Origin: Salinadaptatus halalkaliphilus
GTDB taxonomy: Archaea > Halobacteriota > Halobacteria > Halobacteriales > Natrialbaceae
Direction: 5' to 3'
NCBI RefSeq assembly: GCF_006543045.1
Contig: NZ_RBZW01000072.1
Span: forward strand, 2,605 to 66,604
DNA length: 64,000 nt
Part shown: piece after piece, positions 1 through 8,825 of the stretch
Layout: the number at the start of each line of letters is the position of its first letter
Position numbering within the stretch: the stretch's first letter is position 1
Position numbers and translations under genes: made by a program
The notes under the pieces: model-generated
Database searches by the model: none
Seen by the model: the letters and a program-made list of their open reading frames with translations, nothing else
What the model was told of the DNA's origin: nothing

Positions 1-816
1 TGACGGATCGTGTTCCCATTCGTTTTCATTTGGTTTCGCGTCCTCATCGAATTCAACGATATCTCCAGTGGCTAGCACCCCACGGTCAAGTAGGACTTCG
101 ATAGCTCGTGTTCGCCGTTGGGATTCTTGTTGTTTTTCCTGTTTCTCCCGCCGGCGAGTCATATACTCCTCTGCCTCAGCTACTGGGATGGCCTGCTGAT
201 TACTGAGAAGGAACTCATCGTTGTGTTCGTAGGCTTGGACGACAACACAGGTGATATCGAGATCGTACTCTTCGATGAGCCACATTACTGGGGCAGTTAC
301 CTCGATCCCGAACTCACCAGCCACGAGAAGGATCCGTGGCTTGTCATCAAGGTCGAAATCCGCCCAGCCATCGTCCGTAATTGGCACTCCTTCTTCAACA
401 CTTTCATCCAGAAAATCAGCGAACTCTTCTCCGACGTCATCTGGACTCAGGTCCTTCTCACCTCTCTCATTCCAAAATTCGCGGTAATCTTGTTGAATCT
501 CTTCGGCGGTCAAGGTTGCACAATAGCTCGCGTATTTGATCGCCTGGAGGTCGGTTGTCTTATCTGCTTCATCTCGTTTTAATTCGACGACGACCAACTT
601 CCCGTTCGGATCCAGCGCAAGAATATCCAACCGATCACGTGTTTGTTCGAAATTGGCATACTCCGATGTGATGATGAGCAGATCTTCGCCCAGTAATGCT
701 GGCTCCTCGAGTGCCCACTCCTGAAAGTCAGATCGTTCGAGGATATCTAGTTCTACAAACTCCTGTTCCTCGAGTTGCTGAGGCGAATCCTTCTCTTCGT
801 CAACAGAAAACAGCAT
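1..816 (-). CDS. PD-(D/E)XK nuclease of the NucS/DUF91 type, C-terminus cut by window edge
   Basis: The minus-strand frame opens at an ATG at 816 and stays open to base 1, so at least 272 residues are present and the C-terminus is missing. Near residues 60-85 it reads RLDILAL...KLVVVELKRDE, the D...ExK core of PD-(D/E)XK nucleases, followed by a conserved-looking glutamine in LQAIKYASY, as in NucS/DUF91-like and related nuclease families. A second alpha/beta segment (ILLVAGEFG) and a charged, glutamine-rich helix follow. It is probably a DNase used in DNA repair or defence. It is divergent from the ADP-ribosylglycohydrolase gene. The nuclease fold is well supported; the exact family is not. 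Confidence 0.75.
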   Translation of the reverse strand, partial: MLFSVDEEKDSPQQLEEQEFVELDILERSDFQEWALEEPALLGEDLLIITSEYANFEQTRDRLDILALDPNGKLVVVELKRDEADKTTDLQAIKYASYCATLTAEEIQQDYREFWNERGEKDLSPDDVGEEFADFLDESVEEGVPITDDGWADFDLDDKPRILLVAGEFGIEVTAPVMWLIEEYDLDITCVVVQAYEHNDEFLLSNQQAIPVAEAEEYMTRRREKQEKQQESQRRTRAIEVLLDRGVLATGDIVEFDEDAKPNENEWEHDPS

Positions 817-842
817 GGTTGGGTGTCATATTCTGCGCTAGT

Positions 843-854
843 CCCTTATATCAT
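843..854 (-). promoter_or_regulatory. TATA-box-like promoter of the nuclease gene
   Basis: Read on the minus strand the bases are ATGATATAAGGG, centred about 31 bases before the ATG at 816. That places transcription start close to the start codon, as in leaderless haloarchaeal genes. This is spacing and composition only. Confidence 0.4.
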
Positions 855-1030
855 TCTGCCGAGTAAACAATCCCTGCTTAGTCGTTGCTTGCACTCGCCC
901 CTTGCGAACGGGCGTTTAGTACCCTCAATTTTAGCTACAGTAGCACCCCAAGGGGAGCTCCGAACGGGGATGGACTCTGATAGATACTTACGTCCCTACA
1001 CTTTTCTGGAATGTGTTCATCGTATGAATT

Positions 1031-1939
1031 ATGGATCTTGATCGTGCCCGTGGTGTTCTGGTAGGGTTAGCGTGTGGGGACGCGCTTGGACGACCAGTCG
1101 AGTTCGACACAGCGTCTACGATTACTGCTGAGTACGGCGACCTCGACGAGATGGTCGGGTACGGAACGTGGAACAAGCCGGCTGGAACGATTACTGACGA
1201 CACCGAGCAGGCACTCTGTATTGCGCGGAGTCTCGTCGAGAAACAGGAGTTCGATCCTGCTGATATGGCGAATCGGTTCGTCGCATGGTACGAGAGCGAT
1301 CCGTTTGACATTGGGCGGATGACGTTGCGTTCGCTCAGTCGCCTCGAGAAAGGGGAAACATGGAACCAGGCAGGGCAAGAGGTCTGGGAGGACAGCCCAG
1401 AAGGTTCGAACGCCGGGAACGGGAGTGTGATGCGGTGTCCACCGCTTGCTATCCCGTACGCGACTGATTGGGACCAGCTCGTGGACGTGAGCCGACAGTC
1501 CTCTCAGATTACGCATGCTGACCCGCGGTGTACGTACGGCTGTGCGATTCTCAACCTTACGGTGGCCGGTCTGCTCGAGGACGTCGACACGCCGCTGCAG
1601 GACGCCCTCGAGTACGTCCCAGATGATGCTCCGGACGAGCTCGTGACCGCACTCGATCCCCTCGCCGACGGGACCTCGCCAAGAACGCTCGAAACGTCCG
1701 GGTACGTCGTCCACTCGCTGCAAACGGCCCTCCACGACGGACTACTCGCCAGTAGTACTGAAGAAGCGATTGTGACTGCAGTTAATCGTGGTGGGGACAC
1801 TGATACGATCGGGGCGATTGCGGGCGCAGTTGCTGGTGCACGGTTCGGTGCGTCACAGCTTCCTGACCGCTGGCTCTCTGCCATTGATGAAACAGACGAA
1901 CTCGAATCACTGGCGGTTGATCTCGTCGAGGTGGCATGA
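1031..1939 (+). CDS. ADP-ribosylglycohydrolase (DraG/ARH family)
   Basis: A 302-residue cytoplasmic protein of normal family length. The N-terminus has the family signature GLACGDALGRPVEF, then TITDDTEQAL (metal-binding aspartates) near residue 54, GNGSVMRCPPLA in the middle, and NRGGDTDTIGAIAGA near residue 255, which carries the second pair of metal-binding aspartates. These enzymes use Mg2+ to remove ADP-ribose from proteins, nucleic acids or small molecules. All key acidic residues are present, so it should be active. No co-oriented partner adjoins it and no ADP-ribosyltransferase is visible in the window, so the substrate is unknown. Confidence 0.9.
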   Translation: MDLDRARGVLVGLACGDALGRPVEFDTASTITAEYGDLDEMVGYGTWNKPAGTITDDTEQALCIARSLVEKQEFDPADMANRFVAWYESDPFDIGRMTLRSLSRLEKGETWNQAGQEVWEDSPEGSNAGNGSVMRCPPLAIPYATDWDQLVDVSRQSSQITHADPRCTYGCAILNLTVAGLLEDVDTPLQDALEYVPDDAPDELVTALDPLADGTSPRTLETSGYVVHSLQTALHDGLLASSTEEAIVTAVNRGGDTDTIGAIAGAVAGARFGASQLPDRWLSAIDETDELESLAVDLVEVA

Positions 1940-2195
1940 TGTACGTACTTGCGTTCGACTGAGATCGAATAGCTATTTAGTGGTATTCAGCGCGAGAGAA
2001 CCCCCTTATGAAGAGTTTTATGACGCCTTCGGTCGGTCGTCCAGACTTTAAATCCGTCTTCTTTCGCAGTCGCTTCCAGTCGTATGTAGAACCAGCCTGG
2101 TCTGATACCGACGCAACTCCGAATCTCTTCTGACGGACTGCGTTTGTGTGTCGAAATCGCATCCTATCTATTAGTTTCACTTCCACTGCGGTTGG

Positions 2196-3128
2196 ATGAC
2201 ATTTAGTGTGTATACGACTCTCCATTGGTCCATGGGAACGAACGACACGGATATCGAGTCTGCTGAGATTACTAACCGGGGCACGGTCATCCTAGACGAA
2301 TCCGATCCACGTACTGTTATCGAGTGTCTCCCCAGTACCGTCTTTCCTGTAATGATTCGGTTTTCCCTAGGAAAGTCAACGACTGGTGATCGAACGCATG
2401 AAGAACTTCGTACACCGGATTATCCAGTTGACGTCCGGATTCCACAAGGAGCATACATTCCAGAGTCGACAGTCTATTTCGATAATCCTGCAGAACGACC
2501 ACCTCGAAATGCGACTGCATGGCGACCAAGTGAGTTCATCGAGTCTCTATCCGAACTTCTAACGGAAATCGATAGCTCTCCTTACGTTGATACAGATCGC
2601 CTTCAATTCACAGATCTTTGTGTAGCTGAGATTGCCCCTCGCTACACAACTAATGATCCAGATACTGGAGCCACAGTAGCTACACCAGAACTCTACAAAG
2701 ACCAAGCAGACATCACTCTTGGGTACTTTCGTCGAGAGGGCAGTCTCGCAGCGACACAAGTCAGAGACTCGCTTGATACTGCAATGCCTGGAGAAACACG
2801 ATCTCCACCACAACTCATCCAGGTTACTGAGGCAACTGCAAAACCAGCGCGATCCAGCCGTGAGACACAGCAGCCAGCTGGCCGTCATAAATACTTCACA
2901 GAGGGTGAAGCAGAGCGTATAGACCAACTTGACGCGACACCCGCTAATTGGATGTTAGACCGTGCGGCACCAGCCACCAGCGGCCATCGATCACTAAACC
3001 CAATTCTCTCTGAAATTGACCAGTTCTTCCCACAACTAAGTGAGACAGATCTACTCGAGTTTATTCGGTTACGTGGCCGAACTGAAAGCAGTGAGCGGTT
3101 CTACGCAAATGAGGTGTTGTCCCGATGA
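2196..3128 (+). CDS. unknown protein, partner of the beta-CASP nuclease
   Basis: I do not recognise this 310-residue protein. It is hydrophilic, with no membrane segment or signal peptide. The N-terminal half looks beta-rich (TVILDESDPRTVIECLPSTV), the middle is Ser/Thr/Gln-rich and probably disordered, and the C-terminus looks helical (ILSEIDQFFPQLSETDLLEF). Its stop overlaps the start of the beta-CASP gene (ATGA at 3125-3128), so the two are probably translationally coupled and may act together. The ATG at 2196 lies about 26 bases after a weak CTATCTATTAG element, fitting leaderless transcription; an ATG at 2232 is an alternative. Confidence 0.7.
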   Translation: MTFSVYTTLHWSMGTNDTDIESAEITNRGTVILDESDPRTVIECLPSTVFPVMIRFSLGKSTTGDRTHEELRTPDYPVDVRIPQGAYIPESTVYFDNPAERPPRNATAWRPSEFIESLSELLTEIDSSPYVDTDRLQFTDLCVAEIAPRYTTNDPDTGATVATPELYKDQADITLGYFRREGSLAATQVRDSLDTAMPGETRSPPQLIQVTEATAKPARSSRETQQPAGRHKYFTEGEAERIDQLDATPANWMLDRAAPATSGHRSLNPILSEIDQFFPQLSETDLLEFIRLRGRTESSERFYANEVLSR

Positions 3129-4984
3129 GTGGTGCTGTTCAGGAATCTAGTGAGGAAGAAAATGAGTATGTTCCCAGAATCGGAGGGGAGGCAGAATTTG
3201 ATTTTTCGGTCAGTGATGAATCTCCCTTTGTAGTCATTCCTCGAGGAGGTGCGAAAGAGATTGGACGAAGTTGTTACCAAGTTGAGACTCGGACGGGAAC
3301 GTATCTTGTCGATGCCGGACTAAACCAGGGAGATGGAGGACTGTTTCCCGATCTCAGAGGTCTTGACGAAGGTCAAATAGATGCAGTATTTCTCACCCAC
3401 GCCCATATCGATCATATTGGATCGCTTCCGCTATTAGAAAGCCACAATTTTCTATCAGATCAGGCACCTGTAATTACGACAAGGCCAACAGCAGCACTGG
3501 CGGATACACTCCTTCGAGATTCACTGAAGATCCATCGTCGTGTGACTCAAAAACCGGGAAGAGAACAGCAGTACACTGAAACGGATCTAAGAAAGGTCGT
3601 TGATCGTTTCCGACATTGTGGATACCAGGCAGCCGATCTGAGTGACCATATTGCACATATTGATGATACTGAGACACTTCACTTCGAGTTCGGGAATGCT
3701 GCTCACTTGCTGGGGAGTGCGTGGCTCGCTCTAACTGTTGATGGCTCCCGAGTGGTTTTCTCGGGAGATATTGGTGGACGATCGAATCACCTTCCAGATA
3801 TCGATGAACCACCACAGGCGGATGCGCTCTTTCTTGAGTCAACATACGGGGATACACATTCTCACACTAGCGCTTCTGATACGCGAACCGATATTTACAA
3901 TGAGGCTATTGAAGCGGCCACGAACGGAAAACCAGTTCTCATTCCCTGCTTTGGCGTCGGGCGATCCCAGGAACTGCTCTATATGTTCAAAAACCGTATC
4001 CATACGCTCCCAGAGGAAGATCAATCGCAACTCAACATTGTCTACGATGGAATGGCCCAACGCGCCACAAACACATATAATGAGCATTGTCGAGGAGAGT
4101 TTGCAGCTGAATCGATTCGCAATTACATTGTCAATTCGGGTGACCAACAGCCATTCCTCTTTGATCAGACATCATCTGCGAGACGAATGCCCTTGTCCCG
4201 AAAAGAATTATTGGAAGCTGACGAAACACCCATTATAATTGCACCCTCTGGGATGTTGTCTGGTGGCTTTTCTCCGACCTACTTACTCGAGTTCACCCAG
4301 CGATATGATGATGCCCGTATCATCCTCTGTGGGTACCAAGCCGAGGGAACACCTGGCCGTCGGTTAGAGGAAGCGTTAAAGGATGACTTGGACGAAATCG
4401 CTCTCACCCTTCCCTCAAATGGGTTGAACGGAGGTATTCCTGATGAGGGCGACGGAACACGTGTTAAAGTTCCAGTGAGTTGGATCAGTCGATACCACGG
4501 GCTGTCGGCACACGCTGCTCGGAACGAATTGCTTCAATTTGCACGTCAAGTGTCTCCATCGCAGGTGTATCTCATTCACGGTGAGCAAGATCAACAGAAA
4601 AAGATGGCCAATCACCTTGCAGGAAATCTTGACTCTGTCTCTACAATCCAGTTAACTGGAATGATGAATCCGGTATCGGTTAGCCCCGATCTTCCCGATG
4701 AACAAGTCGTTGGGGACCGACCTGCAAAACGGATTCTGAACGAACGTGGTGGTGATATTGAGGTTAGCGATCAGAGCCACTTCAATTCTGATGCGGTCCA
4801 CGGAACACTATCGGAATTCAGTGACCAAATCGAAGCACTAGAATTAGCCCTTCGTTCGCTTAGTGGCCAATTAGCTGTTGAGCGCCATGATAGTGGCTTC
4901 TCGGAAGAGGATATCCGACGGATTGTTCAAGACGAAATGAATGATATTGTTCGCGAGGCAGTCAAAGAGAACCAATCTGACTGA
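3125..4984 (+). CDS. beta-CASP metallo-beta-lactamase nuclease (RNase J/CPSF-like)
   Basis: A 619-residue metallo-beta-lactamase protein with a beta-CASP insertion. Seen in order: YLVDAGLNQG, the metal motif THAHIDHIG (HxHxDH) near residue 92, AAHLLGSAW (third metal histidine), FSGDIGG (metal aspartate), ALFLESTYGD, PCFGVGRSQELLY, APSGMLSGG and the C-terminal histidine motif GLSAHAARNEL followed by YLIHGE. This is the arrangement of archaeal CPSF/RNase J-like RNases. A polar tail of about 100 residues follows. Family members process or degrade RNA, some DNA. It overlaps its upstream partner by four bases. A dedicated partner on a mobile element suggests a special role rather than housekeeping RNA decay; that is inference. 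Confidence 0.85.
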   Translation: MSGAVQESSEEENEYVPRIGGEAEFDFSVSDESPFVVIPRGGAKEIGRSCYQVETRTGTYLVDAGLNQGDGGLFPDLRGLDEGQIDAVFLTHAHIDHIGSLPLLESHNFLSDQAPVITTRPTAALADTLLRDSLKIHRRVTQKPGREQQYTETDLRKVVDRFRHCGYQAADLSDHIAHIDDTETLHFEFGNAAHLLGSAWLALTVDGSRVVFSGDIGGRSNHLPDIDEPPQADALFLESTYGDTHSHTSASDTRTDIYNEAIEAATNGKPVLIPCFGVGRSQELLYMFKNRIHTLPEEDQSQLNIVYDGMAQRATNTYNEHCRGEFAAESIRNYIVNSGDQQPFLFDQTSSARRMPLSRKELLEADETPIIIAPSGMLSGGFSPTYLLEFTQRYDDARIILCGYQAEGTPGRRLEEALKDDLDEIALTLPSNGLNGGIPDEGDGTRVKVPVSWISRYHGLSAHAARNELLQFARQVSPSQVYLIHGEQDQQKKMANHLAGNLDSVSTIQLTGMMNPVSVSPDLPDEQVVGDRPAKRILNERGGDIEVSDQSHFNSDAVHGTLSEFSDQIEALELALRSLSGQLAVERHDSGFSEEDIRRIVQDEMNDIVREAVKENQSD

Positions 4985-5084
4985 CATCACCTCCAGTATA
5001 GCTACCACGAAAAAGTGATCAACCCCATGGTCACCGTGCACTCAATCCGTCTCAAATAGCGAAAGAGGTTTATAAAAAGTTTCA

Positions 5085-5576
5085 GTGACGGAATGCAAAC
5101 ATGGAGTGAGGCGTTTCTTGCCGACGAGTCATTCTCAGTCGGTCTCGTTTTCGTTCGAGGACATCTTTCTTTTCAAGGCCGTCGCAGAGCGTCCGGACGA
5201 TATCGGAGACATGTCGACACTCGTCCAAACAGATCTTAACTTCGATGTGATCGAAGACGAAATAGAATGCCTGGTCGACCTCCTGGGAGGAGAGCAATTT
5301 GCCACAGTAATCTCCGAATTGCTGGAGCGGCTCGACCAAAACGATGGTATCCAAACACCCCTCGACGATGTCGCCCGAGAGTACTACCAACGGTACATGA
5401 ACGGGTACGAACTCCGAGTGCGGTTAGACGAGGACACCGCAACATCCGTCAGCGAACTCGCGTCGACGATAGACGTTTCAGAAACAGAAATCGAACGTCG
5501 ATATGACTATCTCGAGCAGTACGGATTCGTCGAACGGACCAGTGCAGGGATACGAGATACTGCGAAACACGATTAA
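5085..5576 (+). CDS. C-terminal part of a DUF6036-like nucleotidyltransferase, N-terminus missing
   Basis: From about residue 23 the protein reads FEDIFLFKAVAERPDDIGDM and LVQTDLNFDVIEDEI, which resembles the C-terminal half of haloarchaeal DUF6036-type nucleotidyltransferases. A short winged-helix-like end follows (VSELASTIDVSETEIERRY...YGFVERT). The catalytic GS...DxD nucleotidyltransferase domain that should precede this is absent: upstream there are about 100 non-coding bases. So this is probably a 5'-truncated relic, although the frame is open from a GTG at 5085. An ATG at 5211 would give only the helical and winged-helix part. A TATA-like GTTTATAAAAA lies near 5069. The family call is from memory of its motifs. 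Confidence 0.5.
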   Translation: MTECKHGVRRFLPTSHSQSVSFSFEDIFLFKAVAERPDDIGDMSTLVQTDLNFDVIEDEIECLVDLLGGEQFATVISELLERLDQNDGIQTPLDDVAREYYQRYMNGYELRVRLDEDTATSVSELASTIDVSETEIERRYDYLEQYGFVERTSAGIRDTAKHD

Positions 5577-5583
5577 TTTCAGC

Positions 5584-5740
5584 GGTCTTAGAAACTAGGA
5601 GTGATTCACTCCAAGAGGACACCTGTGAAGACTGCGACCGCTGTGGATGCAACTAGGATGTCTGCAAGTCGTATCGTCGAAGCAGGAAGTCCTTGCTTCA
5701 AGGAGCCAGCTTCTGCTGGCGGGTAGGCCGGGGTAGTTCA
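5584..5740 (+). pseudogene. TnpB (IS1341-type) 3' end relic with transposon right end
   Basis: Bases 5584-5690 still resemble the tnpB relic at 58.7 kb but are frameshifted and contain stops. From about 5661 the frame reads SASRIVEAGSPCFKEPASAG and stops at TAG 5724-5726, the usual C-terminal tail of haloarchaeal IS1341-type TnpB. The hairpin GCCAGC-TTCT-GCTGGC (5705-5720) and the distal GGGGTAGTTCA (5730-5740) match the other two relics. In TnpB systems this region encodes the guide-RNA scaffold (omega RNA; reported in Halobacterium as sotRNA). The last bases overlap the stop of the neighbouring minus-strand gene. Confidence 0.7.
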
Positions 5741-6355
5741 CTTTTCAGTGTCGGTGTCGTCAAAGTCATCGGTATGCTTGTCTGATTGTATTGACCATTC
5801 CCACTTATCCCGGAGATACATGGAAACATCGTCTGGATCGATTTCCTCCGTTTCTGCTTCGAGTAACGCACGCACTTCGGCATTCGAAAGATCATCCATC
5901 TGTTCCATTTTACTGCGACCGCGATCTGCAAGATAGTCGAGCCGACTCTTCTCGACTTCGAGGTTGACATCAACTATTGTGGATGAGTTACGACGCTGTT
6001 CAACTTGCCCAACTGCCGTTTCAACGATTGATTCGGCATCTCTCCCGGAATCATGAGCGGCTTCATAAAAGAACGCTATTGAACTTCTAATTGCACCAAC
6101 AAGCTCAGGATCCCTTTCAAGTTCGTCATCAACACGATCAGCTAAGTCATACCCCGTAACGTTATACACCATCTTTCGATCTTCTGGATCTAACTCATTA
6201 TACAGTAATGTGAGATCGTGTGTTGCTGCCACAAGACGCTCCCGAATCCGTGACCGGAGGTTTCGCTCGTGAACAGGCCGCTTAAATTCCTTTTCACCGC
6301 GTAGATATTCTCGTTGTGCATCTGTCAGTAATGCTGCTGGGCGATCTAAGTCCAT
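5738..6355 (-). CDS. haloarchaeal conserved protein of unknown function
   Basis: A 205-residue, very acidic, helix-rich protein without membrane segments. It begins with LLTDAQREYLRGEKEFK and NLRSRIRERL, a pattern common in haloarchaeal hypothetical proteins encoded near regulators, and ends in an acidic tail rich in Asp and Thr. The start at 6355 is supported by an AT-rich box about 30 bases upstream with no room for a long leader. The function is unknown; the charged helical N-terminus could bind nucleic acid or protein. Its last codons overlap the distal end of the TnpB relic. Confidence 0.7.
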   Translation of the reverse strand: MDLDRPAALLTDAQREYLRGEKEFKRPVHERNLRSRIRERLVAATHDLTLLYNELDPEDRKMVYNVTGYDLADRVDDELERDPELVGAIRSSIAFFYEAAHDSGRDAESIVETAVGQVEQRRNSSTIVDVNLEVEKSRLDYLADRGRSKMEQMDDLSNAEVRALLEAETEEIDPDDVSMYLRDKWEWSIQSDKHTDDFDDTDTEK

Positions 6356-6379
6356 GTGTTGTATATCTGCATCGCCGAA

Positions 6380-6392
6380 CTATTTATTATTA
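6380..6392 (-). promoter_or_regulatory. TATA-like box upstream of 5738-6355
   Basis: On the minus strand the sequence is TAATAATAAATAG, centred about 30 bases before the ATG at 6355, matching leaderless haloarchaeal promoter spacing. Confidence 0.45.
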
Positions 6393-6564
6393 CGCAATCT
6401 CATAGGAGTTTGTGTGAATAGGAAAACAACAGTACTCCCTGCCGACAACCAGAACATACGATCGATCGGCGACAGACGGTACTACTAACACCAGAAATGG
6501 AAAGGAAGCTATCCATCGACATCAACGGGACACTCTTGGTAAGGGAATCCCCGTTGTGCCGACG

Positions 6565-6630
6565 GCTTTACTTTAGAAGTAAAGCACTATCTAAGTGTCG
6601 GTTAGAAGTAGGAATTGAACTTCTAACCGA
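6565..6630. repeat. paired perfect inverted repeats (9 bp and 12 bp arms)
   Basis: The first repeat has 9-base arms with a 3-base loop (6565-6573/6577-6585). The second has 12-base arms with a 9-base spacer (6598-6609/6619-6630). Both contain the core AGAAGT/ACTTCT or a close variant, so one protein might bind both. They lie about 290-360 bases before the plasmid-type gene at 6922. Confidence 0.75.
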
Positions 6631-6921
6631 TAGAGGAGATACCAAAACAATAGTTTGGCGTATCTCACCACCCAACCTGTGTGAGGTACGGGGCGGTTCT
6701 TCGGTGATGAAGCCTGCTCCAAACGTCCCCATAGGAAGTTGCTGGAGGGAAAAGTCATGGGAGAGCACCTCTCTAACCGAAACACGATCTAGCCACGACT
6801 CGCTTCTTCCGTCACGACGGAATACACCCCCTTACCCTTCTTCCCATACTGTGTGTGATGATGATCTGATATCACCCATCTTGGGTGGTTTCTTCGAAGT
6901 TCTTTCCGGGGTGATTGCGTC

Positions 6922-8340
6922 ATGAGTGCTGGTCTGGAACATCTTGGCTGGCTTGTCCCGACGTCTGAATGGGAACCCTTCAAAGAATGGGTTCGTGATG
7001 TAACTGGCGGGTACAAAGGTTCTCTCGGCCGGTACGTCGAGAAAGCAATAGAGGACTATATCCGCTTTGCTGACGCTGTTAAGAAGCTACAGACTCTTGC
7101 CGACGACGTCATCACCGAAGAAGAAACGGATATACCACACAGTTTGGTGGGTGACGACCTCACTACTGACTCGAAAACTGAAGTCCGGGTCCGTATTGCC
7201 CCCTATTCAAAAGACGGTTTCCGAAACGCAGTTTCGGAGTCGAAAAATTCGTATGGTGTTGAACTTGCACGTGCGCTCCGTCAGTACCGAACCAACCCCT
7301 TCCATGAGTGGGTTGCCGATTTAGCTGATCGATTGTCGACTGCTCTCGATGATACTGAGGATGAACCCCCTGAGGACACCATCAACGATCAGGATGGTGT
7401 CAACAAACAACCGCGGACAGTCGAAGAAAAAACCGAGGCGATTGTCGACTATCTCGAAACCGAGATGTCGTGCGAAAGTCACCAAATCAGTCGTGACGAC
7501 CTTGATGAAGCGATTGAAGTAGTTGTTGGCGACGGGGAACCAACGAAACGAACGATGCGTAAATATCGTAATCAAGTCGTTGAAACGCTCAATCTTGGTC
7601 GCCATCCACAAACACCAAAGCTCTATAAGCCGGTCGCTGAACTCCCAGACCGGCCGGACGACTACCCGTGGGAATGCTGGGTTTCTGTCGAGTATCTCAA
7701 GGGCGACCCAGAGGCCCGTGCTCGTCGCGTCGTTCTCGAACTCGGGAAGCAAGCCGCAGCGTCGAACGGGCGTATTGGAATCGAAAAATCAGCTGTCTGT
7801 AAGGAGATTTTGAATGAGGCTGTCTCACCTGCAACGGCACGTCGAACTGTTGCCGCTGTTGTTGATAACTACCCAGTCAAAACCAAGCGTGAGAACCTCC
7901 GACTGAATCTTGTTCGGCTTGCAGAAGAACAACCTGAGTTAGCAGAAGAAATCGTTGCATACGCCAACTTTGACCCGGATTCATCTGCGGCAGTAACTGA
8001 CTGTGATTCGTCGCCGGATAACTGGGTCGACCGCGCTGCTGACCATATCTCAAAACTCTGTGAGACTTCCGATTTCGATATTGAAACTATTCCAAAGCAA
8101 ATCTTGGATAATAAAATTGCTCGAGCGAAGTATCCAAATGAAGTTTCCGACGAGAAGAGCCAAATATCCGAAGATGCCCTTGAACGAGTATGTGAAGCCG
8201 ATCGAGACGCGGTCTCTGCTGCTCTTGCGGTATCTGACTCGAGTCCAGGACCAACTGCTGAAGAAGACCTTCAACGAGCCGCCGAAACAGAACTTGAGAA
8301 ACTCTCATCAGATACCTACACGACATCTTCTACACCGTGA
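6922..8340 (+). CDS. haloarchaeal plasmid-type DNA-binding protein, possible replication or partition factor
   Basis: The 472-residue product starts LEHLGWLVPTSEWEPFKEWV and then GYKGSLGRYVEKAIEDYI, an N-terminal module I associate with haloarchaeal plasmid proteins. A second, similar module follows around residues 90-140 (VRVRIAPYSKDGF...GVELARALRQYRT), so the N-terminus may hold two ribbon-helix-helix-like units. The middle (150-330) is helical with possible winged-helix segments (KRTMRKYRNQVVETL; ATARRTVAAVVDNYPV). The C-terminus is acidic and low in complexity. The perfect inverted repeats upstream suggest a replication, partition or autoregulatory role. No catalytic motif is visible. Confidence 0.6.
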   Translation: MSAGLEHLGWLVPTSEWEPFKEWVRDVTGGYKGSLGRYVEKAIEDYIRFADAVKKLQTLADDVITEEETDIPHSLVGDDLTTDSKTEVRVRIAPYSKDGFRNAVSESKNSYGVELARALRQYRTNPFHEWVADLADRLSTALDDTEDEPPEDTINDQDGVNKQPRTVEEKTEAIVDYLETEMSCESHQISRDDLDEAIEVVVGDGEPTKRTMRKYRNQVVETLNLGRHPQTPKLYKPVAELPDRPDDYPWECWVSVEYLKGDPEARARRVVLELGKQAAASNGRIGIEKSAVCKEILNEAVSPATARRTVAAVVDNYPVKTKRENLRLNLVRLAEEQPELAEEIVAYANFDPDSSAAVTDCDSSPDNWVDRAADHISKLCETSDFDIETIPKQILDNKIARAKYPNEVSDEKSQISEDALERVCEADRDAVSAALAVSDSSPGPTAEEDLQRAAETELEKLSSDTYTTSSTP

Positions 8341-8423
8341 CGGTACAGCGAGAGATTCCTTTTTCACTGGCCGAAAAGCATTACTTGTCACCATAACTAC
8401 TTTCTCAATACAGAGTACTACCC

Positions 8424-8774
8424 GTGAAACTACGTCAACCAACCGACTTTCTCATCCTTGAAGGTCTGGAAGACAAAGGACGGAATGTTGCGACGAACTT
8501 GGCCGCTCACACCGGGAAGTCCCGCAAAAACATCAACACCCGACTGCCGGTGCTTGAGGACTACGGGCTCGTTGAAAAGATTGGACCGGCTGAGCGATCT
8601 GGACTGTACGAGATCACATCTCTCGGAAAAGCCGTGTTGGTCTACCAAGATCAGTACGATGAAGTGGATGACTTCGAGGAACTCATCCGCGGTCCTAATG
8701 CAACCGACGGTGATGGTTCCAGTGAGAGTCAGGCGAGTTTCGCCCGTGGTGACGACGAGTCTGAAGACACCTGA
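8424..8774 (+). CDS. PhiH1 repressor-like winged-helix regulator
   Basis: A 116-residue protein starting at GTG 8424. It begins KLRQPTDFLILEGLEDKGRN, then a helix-turn-helix (VATNLAAHTGKSRKNINTRL) and a wing (LVEKIGPAERSGLYEITSLG), the layout of haloarchaeal PhiH1-repressor-like regulators. The C-terminal 30 residues are acidic and disordered. It is closely similar to the product of 46888-47163 over the first 85 residues, so the two are paralogues. Its neighbours, a plasmid-type gene upstream and a convergent TBP operon, do not identify a target. Confidence 0.85.
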   Translation: MKLRQPTDFLILEGLEDKGRNVATNLAAHTGKSRKNINTRLPVLEDYGLVEKIGPAERSGLYEITSLGKAVLVYQDQYDEVDDFEELIRGPNATDGDGSSESQASFARGDDESEDT

Positions 8775-8825
8775 GATACGATCGATAATTTCCCAGAACA
8801 GGCGTTCGAACCAGAAGAGCAGTTT

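Larger units (their letters stand above)
6356..6921. other. non-coding region with two perfect inverted repeats
   Basis: These 566 bases hold no convincing gene. Two perfect inverted repeats lie close together: GCTTTACTT-TAG-AAGTAAAGC (6565-6585) and TCGGTTAGAAGT-N9-ACTTCTAACCGA (6598-6630). Part of the second arm recurs as TCTCTAACCGA near 6772-6782, and a CACCC-ATCTT-GGGTG hairpin follows near 6878-6892. An open frame at 6497-6925 crosses the repeats and does not look like protein. The region may be an operator or a replication/partition site for the gene at 6922. Confidence 0.6.

Noticed and set aside
118-582. 154-codon plus-strand frame at the left edge
   Set aside because: The minus strand encodes the PD-(D/E)XK nuclease across the same bases; the plus frame is hydrophobic noise.
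6497-6925. 142-codon open frame before the gene at 6922
   Set aside because: It crosses both perfect inverted repeats, its composition is unlike haloarchaeal proteins (few acidic residues, many Ser/Arg/Cys), and it overlaps the next start.
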